64,000 bases of DNA from Arcanobacterium phocae. GTDB lineage: Bacteria > Actinomycetota > Actinomycetes > Actinomycetales > Actinomycetaceae. Shown here one piece after another: positions 1-8,168 of this stretch (within the stretch, counting starts at the first letter, position 1; every line of letters begins with the position of its first letter). Under the pieces are notes generated by a model. It saw only the letters and a list, made by a program, of their open reading frames with translations, searched no databases and was not told where the DNA came from. The stretch spans positions 1,798,001 to 1,862,000 of the forward strand of contig NZ_LT629804.1 of assembly GCF_900105865.1 (NCBI RefSeq). Direction: 5' to 3'. Made by a program: the position numbers and the translations under genes.

Positions 1-112
1 AAATGCAAACTGAGTGCACACGGTACTGGTTACTTGACCTATGGACCAGCCGCGGTTTTTACAATAATGCCAAATAGTAAAATAAATGGGATCTTGGTGA
101 GGTCACTTTTCC

Positions 113-325
113 GTGAAAAATACTCACAAATACCCAAAGTGCGGCAGTAATGAACTTGTCAAGGTCCCCGGAAGTGCAAGGGCCTACGGCGTAGGAAACA
201 ATATAGTAGTAGGTTTGACTTATTTTTCCGCAGTTTTAGTCGATAGATATGTCTGTTGTAGATGCGGCTTTTCCGAGGAATGGATCAATCAAGCGGGCAT
301 TCAGAAGCTAAAGAAAAAATACTAA
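113..325 (+). CDS. Small zinc-ribbon-like protein, function unknown
   Basis: This 70-residue protein starts with GTG; the in-frame ATG upstream is cut off by a stop. It has two knuckle-like pairs, 'PKCGS' near residue 10 and 'CCRCGF' near residue 50, around a hydrophobic centre (VVGLTYFSAVLVDRYV). This layout fits small stand-alone zinc ribbons that read CPxCGS...CCxCGxxEEW. Here the first expected Cys of the N-terminal knuckle is Tyr (HKYPKC), so one zinc ligand is missing and the site may be lost or non-canonical. No role can be assigned from context. It lies upstream of and convergent with the end of the RNase J gene, and a hairpin at 391-426 separates the two. Confidence 0.55.
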   Translation: MKNTHKYPKCGSNELVKVPGSARAYGVGNNIVVGLTYFSAVLVDRYVCCRCGFSEEWINQAGIQKLKKKY

Positions 326-390
326 TAATAGTATTAATCTCAGTATAAAAACTTTTGCCCCGTTCTCATTGTTCTCACGACTCATACGAA

Positions 391-426
391 GAAGGTTGGG
401 AGCATCGGTAAATGTTCCCAACCTTC
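391..426. terminator. Hairpin between the zinc-ribbon gene and rnj
   Basis: There is an 11 bp perfect stem (GAAGGTTGGGA / TCCCAACCTTC) that can be extended by four inner pairs. It sits in the gap between two convergent genes. The tract after the stem is only modestly T-rich on either strand, so it is probably a weak bidirectional terminator. Confidence 0.55.
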
Positions 427-461
427 AAAAACTATTAGCCTAACAGCTTTCAAGCTTATCC

Positions 462-2204
462 TTATGCTTCGATCACCGTTGGAATGATCATCGGTGAACG
501 CCGAAGCGACTTAGCAGCCCAGCGCCCTAGTACCCGCCGCATAGCTTGTTGCATCTGATAGGTTGTTGCGCCCTCGGAAGCAATTGCTTCTTCTAATGCT
601 TCAGTGACCTTAGGCAAAATGTTATCGAAAACTGAATCGTCTTCGGCCATGCCACGAGCTTGGATATGTGGACCAGCAATAATACGGCGCTTTTGCCTAT
701 CCACAACAGCAAAGACAGCGATAAAGCCTTCCTCGCCAAGCGTCAAGCGATCAGTAAGTTCCGCTTCGGTAATCTCGCCAACCGATGAGCCATCAACGTA
801 CACGTGACCACACGGGACTTCACCAACGATGGCACATTTGCCATCGTGCATGTCAATGACGGAACCATCTTCAGTCAAAAGCACGTTCCCCGCCGGCACG
901 CCAGTTTTCACAGCAATAGCACCGTTAGCAACGAGGTGGCGTGGTTCGCCGTGTACAGGCATCACATATTCTGGCTCAACAATGTTGTAGCAGTACAGCA
1001 ATTCGCCTTGGGCGGAGTGACCAGAAACGTGTACCTTAGCGTTGCCCTGATGGACGACGCGAGCACCCAACTTCGTTAACCCGTTGATCAATCGGAATAC
1101 AGAGTTTTCGTTACCCGGAATCATCGAGGAAGCGAAAATGACGGTATCGTTTGGTCCAACCGCAATCGACTTATGTGTTCCACTGGCAATTCTCGAGAGC
1201 ACAGCCATCGGCTCGCCTTGCGAACCAGTTGACATATACACAATCTTTTCCGGCGGAACCGAAGGTGCATTCTTCAGATCTACCAATACGCCATCTGGAA
1301 CGTTGAGATAGCCAAGTTCTTCAGCGATGCCCATATTGCGCACCATAGATCGGCCAACGAAACACACTTTGCGGCCAAACTTGGCGGCTGCATTGAACAC
1401 TTGTTGTACCCGGTGGACGTGCGAAGCAAAAGACGCGACCACGATCTGCCCAGTTGCTTGAGCAAAAACGCTCTCTAACACCGGCCCGATTTCGCCTTCG
1501 GAACGGACAAACCCGGGTACTTCTGCATTGGTGGAGTCCACCATGAATAGGTCGATACCTTCATCGGCGAGCCGGGCAAAAGTGCGCAGGTCAGTAATCC
1601 GCCCGTCGAGTGGCAACTGATCCATCTTAAAATCACCAGTATGCAAAATAGTTCCAGCCACCGAACGTATTGCCACCGCCAGCGCATCAGGAATCGAGTG
1701 GTTAACGGCCACAAATTCGCATTCGAATGGGCCGATCTTTTCCACATCGCCTTCTTGGACAACCATGACGTATGGCTTAATCCGATGTTCAGCAAGCTTG
1801 GCCTCGATTAGCGCAATCGTAAGTTCCGATCCGATAATCGGAATATCCTTACGCAACCGCAACAAATACGGCACTGCCCCGATATGGTCTTCATGTCCAT
1901 GGGTAAGAATAATAGCGTCAACGTCGTCCATCCGGTCTTTGATGTAGTCAAAGTCTGGGAGGATAAGGTCTACACCTGGTTGGGATTCTTCGGGGAACAG
2001 TACGCCACAATCGACGATGAGCAGGCGCCCGTTAAGTTCAAAGACAGTCATATTTCGGCCAATTTCGCCGATTCCACCAAGCGGGACAATGCGTACCGTG
2101 TCCGGCTGAAGTTCTGGAGGCAATAGTTCATTCACACTACCTATTGTAGCTGATTGCTCTCCTTGGCAGAACCGGGTCGCTAACTCTGAACGAAGTTGAG
2201 ACAA
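462..2204 (-). CDS. rnj: Ribonuclease J
   Basis: RNase J is a metallo-beta-lactamase/beta-CASP ribonuclease that acts as an endonuclease and a 5'-3' exonuclease in mRNA decay and rRNA processing. The zinc motif HGHEDH is at about residues 102-107, after the family-typical 'PLGGIGEIGRNM'. A beta-CASP core with 'STGSQGEPMAVLSRIA' follows, and 'HVSGHS' and 'PVHGEPRHL' supply further metal ligands. The length of 580 residues is normal. The start is uncertain: the longest frame begins with TTG only 8 bp from the start of the divergent GNAT gene, whereas a GTG 22 codons in (at NELLPPEL) gives a more family-like N-terminus. It follows the M16 peptidase and PNPase genes, a common actinobacterial arrangement of RNA-decay genes. 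Confidence 0.95.
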   Translation of the reverse strand: MSQLRSELATRFCQGEQSATIGSVNELLPPELQPDTVRIVPLGGIGEIGRNMTVFELNGRLLIVDCGVLFPEESQPGVDLILPDFDYIKDRMDDVDAIILTHGHEDHIGAVPYLLRLRKDIPIIGSELTIALIEAKLAEHRIKPYVMVVQEGDVEKIGPFECEFVAVNHSIPDALAVAIRSVAGTILHTGDFKMDQLPLDGRITDLRTFARLADEGIDLFMVDSTNAEVPGFVRSEGEIGPVLESVFAQATGQIVVASFASHVHRVQQVFNAAAKFGRKVCFVGRSMVRNMGIAEELGYLNVPDGVLVDLKNAPSVPPEKIVYMSTGSQGEPMAVLSRIASGTHKSIAVGPNDTVIFASSMIPGNENSVFRLINGLTKLGARVVHQGNAKVHVSGHSAQGELLYCYNIVEPEYVMPVHGEPRHLVANGAIAVKTGVPAGNVLLTEDGSVIDMHDGKCAIVGEVPCGHVYVDGSSVGEITEAELTDRLTLGEEGFIAVFAVVDRQKRRIIAGPHIQARGMAEDDSVFDNILPKVTEALEEAIASEGATTYQMQQAMRRVLGRWAAKSLRRSPMIIPTVIEA

Positions 2205-2211
2205 TAGGTAC

Positions 2212-2793
2212 GTGAGTAGCGATAAATTATCAGTACGTCCGGCACTCCCTCAAGATGCGTTAGCTATCGGTCGAGTCCAATCCGAAGCAATGTTCGAAGC
2301 GATTAGTGCCGGTTTAGAGCGAACACCTGGGGTTGGAGTCCGCATGATGCTCGACGTCGGCTCGCTAGCCTCCGTGTGGACCGATACGTTATCGCGCCCG
2401 GCGATCCCAGGATGTCACGTACTCGTGGCTGACGCGAATGAACACGTTGAGGGTTTGGCCGTGCTGGCACCAGCTGATCCGGTTATTCTGAACGACGACG
2501 ATCCCGACGGCCGTGATGTAGAAACCGGTGAACAACGGATTGCGTTTGAGATTCAAGCCTTCGATGTGCCGTCCCGGTTTGCAACCCAACAGCACGAGCC
2601 TCGAATGCTAGCTGCACTAACTGATATCGCCAAGAACGCTGGGGCAACCGAGATCCACATATGGGTCATCGCCGGGCATGACAAAATGACAAACCTACTT
2701 ACTCAGACCGGATTCAGAGCGCGCCCGCTCCGCCGCGTGGCACAGATCGATGGCGGCGAGGTGGCCGAGTTCTTGTGGTGGGCGTTATTGTAG
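2212..2793 (+). CDS. GNAT-family N-acetyltransferase
   Basis: This 193-residue protein is probably an acetyl-CoA dependent N-acyltransferase of unknown substrate. It opens with the usual GNAT strand ('LSVRPALPQDALAIGRVQSEAMFEA'), has a central strand with 'VLVADANEHVEGLAVLAP', and ends with 'WVIAGHDKMTNLLTQTGFRARP', which resembles the C-terminal alpha4/beta6-7 part of the fold (ageLYexxGF). It starts with GTG, nearly head to head with rnj, and ends 5 bp before the convergent M16 peptidase stop. No substrate clue is visible. The fold call is fairly firm; the function is open. Confidence 0.75.
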   Translation: MSSDKLSVRPALPQDALAIGRVQSEAMFEAISAGLERTPGVGVRMMLDVGSLASVWTDTLSRPAIPGCHVLVADANEHVEGLAVLAPADPVILNDDDPDGRDVETGEQRIAFEIQAFDVPSRFATQQHEPRMLAALTDIAKNAGATEIHIWVIAGHDKMTNLLTQTGFRARPLRRVAQIDGGEVAEFLWWALL

Positions 2794-2798
2794 TTACG

Positions 2799-4109
2799 TT
2801 ATGGTCCAACGATAGCTGAGGACCGAGGCTGGCTAAGAATATCGAGAGCCAGCTGCTGTACTTGATCAGCTGTCACCCGGCGTGAGGCTTCGAGCGAATG
2901 CTCGATAGACCAAATATCGCCACGGAAAATCTCAGATTGTCCTAGCCGTGACCGTCTAAAACCATTCGCTTCAGCTGAGAAAACAAGCTGAGCGCGGCGT
3001 TGATTAAATGCCGTCAACATTTCTTGTTGAGATACTCCCCCATGCGCAATATCTTCTAGGCATTGGGTCATAATTGCCGCCACATCGTCAGCATTTTCTG
3101 GCTGGCATTGAGCTTCCAAGAAGAACGCACCGCCTTCGGCTGAATTCATCTGCCAAGCGTAGGTTGAGTATGCCAACCCGCGCTTTTCACGAACCTCTTG
3201 GAATAGCCTCGACGACGGACCACCACCAAGAATCAGTTCTAGAGCCATAGCCGTGTGCTCGCGTTCGTCGTCGATAGTCAAACCTGGCCAAGCAAGAGCT
3301 ACCGCGGTCTGCCGTCCCGGACGAGTTATGCGTACGTCCTGCCCGATCGTCGGATAAGAAATATCAGCAACTCGCCGGCGAGGAGCCGGCAGAACGCCGT
3401 CGTCAAGAATCCAACCACTTCCCAACAACAATGCCTGCACAAGTTCGCAGAAATCACGATGGTCAACATCGCCAACGGCGGTAAAAATAATCTCCTGTGG
3501 CTGGTAGTTCCGGTGATAGTGATCGAGCATGTCACTATGACGCAACCCAGACACGGTTTGTGGCGTGCCACCAACCGGACGTGCTAGCGGATGGTCGCCC
3601 ATCACCAACGGCAGTAGTGCGTGTTCGGCAACATCAGTGACATCGTCTTCCGAAGCGGCTAATTCTTCTAAAATCACTCCGCGTTCGGTTTCCATCTCTC
3701 CCGCGTCGAGCGTAGACCGAGTGAGCATATCGATCAGTAACTCCATCAGCTGCGGAAGATCCGACGCAAAAACACGTCCATAGTAGGAAGTATATTGACG
3801 TGCAGTAGCAGCATTGAGCGTTCCACCAAGGAAATCACCAAGAGCAGAAATATCTGTAGCACTTTGCGTGTCAGTTCCTTTAAACAGCATATGCTCTAAA
3901 AAGTGTGTGGAGCCTTCCTGCCCTAGTAGCTCGTCACGCGAGCCGGCACTCACCCAAAACCCTGCCGACACCGAACGTTGGCCTGGTACTTTTTCAGTCA
4001 GTACTCGTACCCCGCCAGGCAAAATCGTTCGTTGTCCAACGATGCCATCTTCTACAAAAGTCAGCGTTTCATAGGTATCCATCGGCAAGTTGACGGTTGT
4101 GAAGGTCAT
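2799..4109 (-). CDS. M16 family zinc metallopeptidase
   Basis: This 436-residue pitrilysin/processing-peptidase-like protein has the inverted zinc motif HFLEH at residues 69-73. The distal acidic ligand region follows (EERGV-type helix, 'ERGVILEELAASEDD'). The C-terminal half has 'GGGPSSRLFQEVREKRGLAYS', the non-catalytic M16 domain signature. These enzymes degrade small peptides; the substrate here is unknown. The ATG start has a strong Shine-Dalgarno (AGGAGGA) 5 nt upstream. The gene lies directly downstream of pnp, as in many actinobacteria, but a terminator at 4269-4298 separates them, so it probably has its own promoter in 4110-4268. Confidence 0.92.
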   Translation of the reverse strand: MTFTTVNLPMDTYETLTFVEDGIVGQRTILPGGVRVLTEKVPGQRSVSAGFWVSAGSRDELLGQEGSTHFLEHMLFKGTDTQSATDISALGDFLGGTLNAATARQYTSYYGRVFASDLPQLMELLIDMLTRSTLDAGEMETERGVILEELAASEDDVTDVAEHALLPLVMGDHPLARPVGGTPQTVSGLRHSDMLDHYHRNYQPQEIIFTAVGDVDHRDFCELVQALLLGSGWILDDGVLPAPRRRVADISYPTIGQDVRITRPGRQTAVALAWPGLTIDDEREHTAMALELILGGGPSSRLFQEVREKRGLAYSTYAWQMNSAEGGAFFLEAQCQPENADDVAAIMTQCLEDIAHGGVSQQEMLTAFNQRRAQLVFSAEANGFRRSRLGQSEIFRGDIWSIEHSLEASRRVTADQVQQLALDILSQPRSSAIVGP

Positions 4110-4129
4110 ACATTCCTCCTAATGTGAGC

Positions 4130-4165
4130 AATTCGCCGGTGTACACACAGTTACACACGGCAATT
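4130..4165 (-). promoter_or_regulatory. Imperfect inverted repeat in the M16 peptidase leader
   Basis: Arms of 14 nt (AATTCGCCGGTGTA / TACACACGGCAATT) are separated by 8 nt. They lie just upstream of the Shine-Dalgarno of the M16 gene. This could be an operator or a leader hairpin; no regulator is identified. Confidence 0.3.
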
Positions 4166-4268
4166 CCCTATCTTACTGCATCGTCACAGGTAACGGCTCG
4201 TAAGACTGTTCTGACTGTCACTGGGAAGGCAGTTATTAGCGAGCATCCTTTGTATACAGATACTACAA

Positions 4269-4298
4269 AGCGGGACAAGACCGAAGTCTTGTCCCGCT
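4269..4298 (-). terminator. Rho-independent terminator of pnp
   Basis: A perfect 13 bp stem (AGCGGGACAAGAC) closes on a 4 nt loop (TTCG on the minus strand) and is followed by TTTGTAGT on that strand. It lies 15 bp after the pnp stop. Confidence 0.85.
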
Positions 4299-4313
4299 CT
4301 ATGAGTTAGTTAA

Positions 4314-6695
4314 TCACTCAGCTGATTCTGCTGACGGAGCTGAATCTGCCGATTCTTCGACCTTACGGGTCCGACGACGTGGGCGACGCTCGCGACGCTC
4401 ACCACGGTCCGAACGGTCCCGACGCTCGCCACGATCTGAACGCTCGCCGCGTTCGCCACGCTCCGCGCGCTTGGCCTTAAATTCGGCTTCGGCAGCCTTT
4501 TCAGCTTCGAGCTGTTCTTCGGTCAGAACGGCATGAAGGGAAAGCTTTCCACGCTGATCAATCTCAGCGAGTTCAACCTCAACCTTATCGCCTACGTTCA
4601 GGACGTCTTCGACGTTCTCAACGCGCTTGCCGCCGACGAGGCGACGGATCTGCGAAATGTGGAGCAGACCGTCCTTGCCTGGAGCCAAGGAGATGAATGC
4701 GCCGAAGGTCGTTGTCTTGACAACGGTTCCAACGAAACGCTCACCAACTTCTGGCATGGTTGGGTTAGCGATCTGGTTGATCGTCTGACGAGCAGCTTCA
4801 GCGGAGGTTCCGTTGGTCGCACCAATGAACACTGTGCCATCGTCTTCAATCGTGATATCTGCACCAGTATCTTCTTGGATCTGGTTAATCATCTTGCCTT
4901 TCGGTCCGATGACCTCGCCGATCTTGTCTACTGGGATCTTCACGGAAATGATGCGTGGTGCAGTCTGTGCCATTTCTTCTGGTTCCGGAACAGCTTCTTC
5001 GATCAGATCGAGGATTGCCTGCCGGGCATCATGTGCCTGGCCAAGTGCGCCAGCCAAAACTTCAGCCGGAATACCATCAAGCTTGGTGTCAAGCTGCAAC
5101 GCAGTCACGAAGTCACGGGTACCAGCAACCTTGAAGTCCATATCGCCCAATGCGTCTTCTGCACCGAGGATGTCAGTCAACGCAACGTAACGCTGTTCGC
5201 CGTCGATCTCGCCAGAAACGAGGCCCATAGCGATGCCAGCAACAGCTGCCCGCAACGGAACGCCTGCGTTCATCAGCGAAATAGTTGATGCACAGACCGA
5301 ACCCATAGAGGTTGAACCGTTCGAACCGAGAGCTTCGGAGACCTGGCGGATAGCGTATGGGAACTCATCACGCGACGGCAACACTGGAACAAGTGCACGC
5401 TCAGCGAGCATTCCGTGACCGATTTCGCGGCGCTTTGGTGTGCCAACGCGACCGGTCTCACCAGTTGAGTATGGTGGGAAGTTGTAGTGGTGAATGTAGC
5501 GCTTGGAGGTAACCGGAGAAAGGTTATCCATTTGCTGTTCCATCTTGAGCATGTTCAAGGTGGTGACGCCCATGATCTGGGTTTCACCGCGCTGGAAGAG
5601 CGCCGAACCATGAACTCGTGGCAAAATGCCAGACTCAGCTGTAATGGTACGGATTTCGAGTGGGGTACGGCCGTCCATGCGTTCACCGGTGGTCAGGACG
5701 CGCTCACGCATAGCCTTCTTCCAGTGAGCATTAACTGCCAAGGCAAGTGCTTGCTCGCGCTCTGGGAATTCCTCGATGAGGGATTCGACGATGTCTTCAG
5801 TCAACGCATTCAATGCATCGTCACGTTCATGCTTATCAACGATACCCCATAGCTCTTCGAACCGGTTGCCGAGCTTACCAGCAACAGCATCGTATTCAGC
5901 ATCTTCGTACGATGGGAAGAGTGGGTATTCTTCGGTTGGCTTAGCTGCCTGGGCGGCTAATTCTGCCTGAGCTTCACACAACACGCGAATGAACGACTTT
6001 GCTGCTTCGAGGCCCTGAGCAACAACTTCTTCAGTTGGCTTCACGCCACCCTTAGCAATGTTCTCGATGGCATTTTCGCCACCTTCTGCTTCGACCATCA
6101 TAATGGCGACGTCGTCGCCCACAATACGTCCAGCAACAACCATGACAAAAGTCGCGCGTGGAAGTTCAGACCAGCGTGGGAATGCTACCCACTGACCGTC
6201 AATAAGAGCAAGGCGAACGCCTCCGATTGGACCGGAGAATGGTAGACCCGAAAGCTGGGTGGACATTGACGCAGCGTTGATTGCTACGACGTCGTAAGCG
6301 TCATCTGGGTGAATGGTAAGGATAGTCGCTACGACTTGAACCTCGTTGCGCAAGCCTTTAACGAAGGCTGGGCGCAATGGGCGGTCAATGAGGCGGGCAG
6401 CCAAAATAGCGTCAGTAGTTGGACGGCCTTCGCGACGGAAGAACGATCCTGGGATACGACCGGCTGCGTATGAACGCTCTTCCACATCGACGGTGAGTGG
6501 GAAGAAGTCGAAATGTTCCTTCGGCTGGCTTGATACAGCGGTTGCCGAGAGAATGGTGGTTTCACCATCTAAGTATGCAAGTGCGCAACCAGCAGCTTGA
6601 CGGGCCAATAGGCCGGTTTCAAAACGAATGGTGCGGGTGCCGAATTTTCCGTTATCAATAACGGCTTCAGCAAATTTTACGTCTGGACCCTCCAT
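4314..6695 (-). CDS. pnp: Polynucleotide phosphorylase / guanosine pentaphosphate synthetase
   Basis: PNPase degrades RNA 3' to 5' using phosphate and can add tails; in actinobacteria the family is also called guanosine pentaphosphate synthetase. The 793-residue chain shows two RNase PH domains (about 15-150 and 330-560), a KH domain ('[17 protein letters not shown]', about 590-650) and an S1 domain ('[15 protein letters not shown]', about 660-730). A very basic tail of RGER/RDRS-type repeats runs from about residue 745 to 790 and is likely to add RNA affinity. The ATG start has a strong Shine-Dalgarno (AAAGGAGAT). The gene follows rpsO with a 320 bp gap rich in hairpins that is likely to control it. 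Confidence 0.97.
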   Translation of the reverse strand: MEGPDVKFAEAVIDNGKFGTRTIRFETGLLARQAAGCALAYLDGETTILSATAVSSQPKEHFDFFPLTVDVEERSYAAGRIPGSFFRREGRPTTDAILAARLIDRPLRPAFVKGLRNEVQVVATILTIHPDDAYDVVAINAASMSTQLSGLPFSGPIGGVRLALIDGQWVAFPRWSELPRATFVMVVAGRIVGDDVAIMMVEAEGGENAIENIAKGGVKPTEEVVAQGLEAAKSFIRVLCEAQAELAAQAAKPTEEYPLFPSYEDAEYDAVAGKLGNRFEELWGIVDKHERDDALNALTEDIVESLIEEFPEREQALALAVNAHWKKAMRERVLTTGERMDGRTPLEIRTITAESGILPRVHGSALFQRGETQIMGVTTLNMLKMEQQMDNLSPVTSKRYIHHYNFPPYSTGETGRVGTPKRREIGHGMLAERALVPVLPSRDEFPYAIRQVSEALGSNGSTSMGSVCASTISLMNAGVPLRAAVAGIAMGLVSGEIDGEQRYVALTDILGAEDALGDMDFKVAGTRDFVTALQLDTKLDGIPAEVLAGALGQAHDARQAILDLIEEAVPEPEEMAQTAPRIISVKIPVDKIGEVIGPKGKMINQIQEDTGADITIEDDGTVFIGATNGTSAEAARQTINQIANPTMPEVGERFVGTVVKTTTFGAFISLAPGKDGLLHISQIRRLVGGKRVENVEDVLNVGDKVEVELAEIDQRGKLSLHAVLTEEQLEAEKAAEAEFKAKRAERGERGERSDRGERRDRSDRGERRERRPRRRTRKVEESADSAPSAESAE

Positions 6696-6721
6696 GGGAT
6701 CTCCTTTACGGTTATCGCCCT

Positions 6722-6797
6722 GGTACGGTCATCGATTCTCATGAACGGACTACCTAGCTTCTGCTAGTTTCCGTTCACCACAACCGAGGACCGAACC
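6722..6797 (-). promoter_or_regulatory. Long composite hairpin in the rpsO-pnp leader (candidate RNase III processing site)
   Basis: Three nested stems face each other. The outer stem is 16 positions (6722-6737 with 6782-6797, two mismatches), the middle stem is 8 bp (TGAACGGA / TCCGTTCA) and the inner stem is CTAGC / GCTAG on an AGAA loop. It ends about 25 nt before the pnp start. In Streptomyces and E. coli a long rpsO-pnp intergenic hairpin is cut by RNase III to autoregulate PNPase; the position here is equivalent, but that role is inferred. Confidence 0.6.
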
Positions 6798-6975
6798 TCG
6801 CGGGCAGCTTCTTTATCTTCGATGCGTACCAGCGAGGTACGCGGTTTTCCGTAGGCGCTTGGCGCCGTGTATAAAACTGGACGTTTTATACGTAGTGACG
6901 ACGACGGGGCCGCCAGTTACATAATCTATATTACGCGATTATCTGCCTTAATGTTGTGAAAGGCGCACATAAACT

Positions 6976-7007
6976 TATCGGCCCGAACCATGACGGCCGG
7001 GCCGATA
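6976..7007 (-). terminator. Terminator-like hairpin after rpsO
   Basis: A 9 bp stem (TATCGGCCC / GGGCCGATA) with a 14 nt loop lies 8 bp after the rpsO stop and is followed by AGTTTATG on the minus strand. The weak T tract suggests partial read-through into pnp. Confidence 0.6.
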
Positions 7008-7015
7008 TTTTCACG

Positions 7016-7285
7016 TCAGCGACGCAAGCCGAGACGTGCAATAAGGGAGCGGTAACGCTCGATATCTTCAGCAGCCAAGTAGCCGAGGAGGCGCTTGCGC
7101 TTACCAATGAGAAGCATCAGACCACGACGTGAGTGGTGATCATGCTTGTGAGTGCGGAAGTGCTCTGTCAATTCCTTGATGCGGGCGGAGAGAAGTGCAA
7201 CCTGGACCTCCGGAGAACCGGTGTCACCTTCATGAGTTGCGTATTCCTTGATGATTTCGTTCTTACGCTCTGCAGATAGAGCCAT
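7016..7285 (-). CDS. rpsO: 30S ribosomal protein S15
   Basis: S15 binds 16S rRNA helices 20-22 early in assembly of the 30S platform. The 89-residue sequence '[20 protein letters not shown]...' has the family hallmarks '[17 protein letters not shown]', '[11 protein letters not shown]' and 'RKRLLGYL'. The frame is open for another 42 codons upstream, but the start at 7285 is fixed by the conserved N-terminus and by a Shine-Dalgarno (AAGGAGTG) 7 nt before the ATG. It heads the rpsO-pnp unit. Confidence 0.97.
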   Translation of the reverse strand: MALSAERKNEIIKEYATHEGDTGSPEVQVALLSARIKELTEHFRTHKHDHHSRRGLMLLIGKRKRLLGYLAAEDIERYRSLIARLGLRR

Positions 7286-7310
7286 ACGATCACTCCTTTT
7301 ATCCTTGTTG

Positions 7311-7353
7311 CACGGAGCCCGAGGCTTGTTCTCTCGAGCGATGACACTCCGTG
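7311..7353 (-). promoter_or_regulatory. Hairpin in the rpsO 5' leader, possible S15 autoregulatory element
   Basis: CACGGAG at one end pairs with CTCCGTG at the other, with an inner CTCGAG/CCTCGGG-type stem. The element ends about 25 nt before the rpsO start, close to its Shine-Dalgarno. S15 leaders that repress translation are known in several phyla. The assignment rests on position and fold only. Confidence 0.35.
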
Positions 7354-7556
7354 GCCGATCCAACGGCTGTTCGATTCTACCACGGCTTGAAATTCTGCCC
7401 GAATTGAGCACTGTGAGATTGAGTACCTCAAGATTCAGGCAACAACGTTATATCCAAAATATGAGGACTAAAAAATCTTTGCCGAGAAAAGCCCATAATT
7501 CAAGTACACGAAACGATATAGTTCCAAAACTTATCTAGTTCGCTAGTCCAGACCTT

Positions 7557-8144
7557 TTATCTCGGTATAGACGCTACCGGATAGTGATATATCCACGCCC
7601 ACACACCAGTAATATACACAATAGCGGCAATTGCATAAGAAATAATCGACGACGCTGGCGCTATAGCAAATGCCCACACATATCCACTACCACCTGGGTG
7701 AGAACCAACAAGTGTGAAGATGACGAACAAAATACTCGGTAAGAAAACGCCTAGTCGATAATATATCAGCGCCCCCGCCAGCAGACCGGCCCCGGTAAAA
7801 CCACAAAGTGATCGTAGAACTGGTAATGCCAGTGATATCCCATGTACACCTCCTGCCAAAGCAAAGCATATTAGCGTGAGCGTACTGATGAAAACACTAT
7901 CGATCCAAGGAATTTTCCGCGCCGAACGATATTCTATAAACGGGTCACTTTGACCCAAAACAACAAGAAACAAAGTTGCTAATGCACATGCGATAATTAC
8001 AGCAACTGGTGTAGAGCGTGTTAACACCCCAAGAAAACTTGGTAAAAAAACATGGTTTTTCCCTAACACAATTATAGACATTAATAGAACAGCGAATATC
8101 CACACTGCCGGTACACTAAACCGAGATTTGATATAAAGTTTCAT
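7557..8144 (-). CDS. Membrane protein of the ABC operon, function unknown
   Basis: This 195-residue protein is almost entirely hydrophobic, with about five to six membrane segments (for example 'VWIFAVLLMSIIVLG', 'VAVIIACALATLFLVVLG', 'SVFISTLTLICFALAGG' and a final 'ISYAIAAIVYITGVWAWIYHYP'). It has no recognisable catalytic motif. It is the last gene of a four-gene run (secreted protein, ATPase, 390-residue membrane protein, this one) and begins 24 bp after its neighbour. It is likely a second permease subunit or an immunity-type protein of the same transporter; that is inference from position. Confidence 0.6.
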   Translation of the reverse strand: MKLYIKSRFSVPAVWIFAVLLMSIIVLGKNHVFLPSFLGVLTRSTPVAVIIACALATLFLVVLGQSDPFIEYRSARKIPWIDSVFISTLTLICFALAGGVHGISLALPVLRSLCGFTGAGLLAGALIYYRLGVFLPSILFVIFTLVGSHPGGSGYVWAFAIAPASSIISYAIAAIVYITGVWAWIYHYPVASIPR

Positions 8145-8168
8145 ATCGCGCCCTGTTACTAACGCCCA

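Larger units (their letters stand above)
6696..7015 (-). other. rpsO-pnp intergenic region, hairpin-rich, no gene
   Basis: This 320 bp gap holds the rpsO terminator-like hairpin (6976-7007), a perfect 8 bp stem TATAAAAC/GTTTTATA at 6870-6890, a GCGTACC/GGTACGC stem at about 6824-6842 and the long composite hairpin at 6722-6797. No open frame here looks coding. Confidence 0.6.

Noticed and set aside
4533..5288. Long plus-strand open frame of about 250 codons opposite pnp
   Set aside because: It lies wholly within pnp on the other strand, has no recognisable motif or Shine-Dalgarno, and its composition mirrors the pnp codons.
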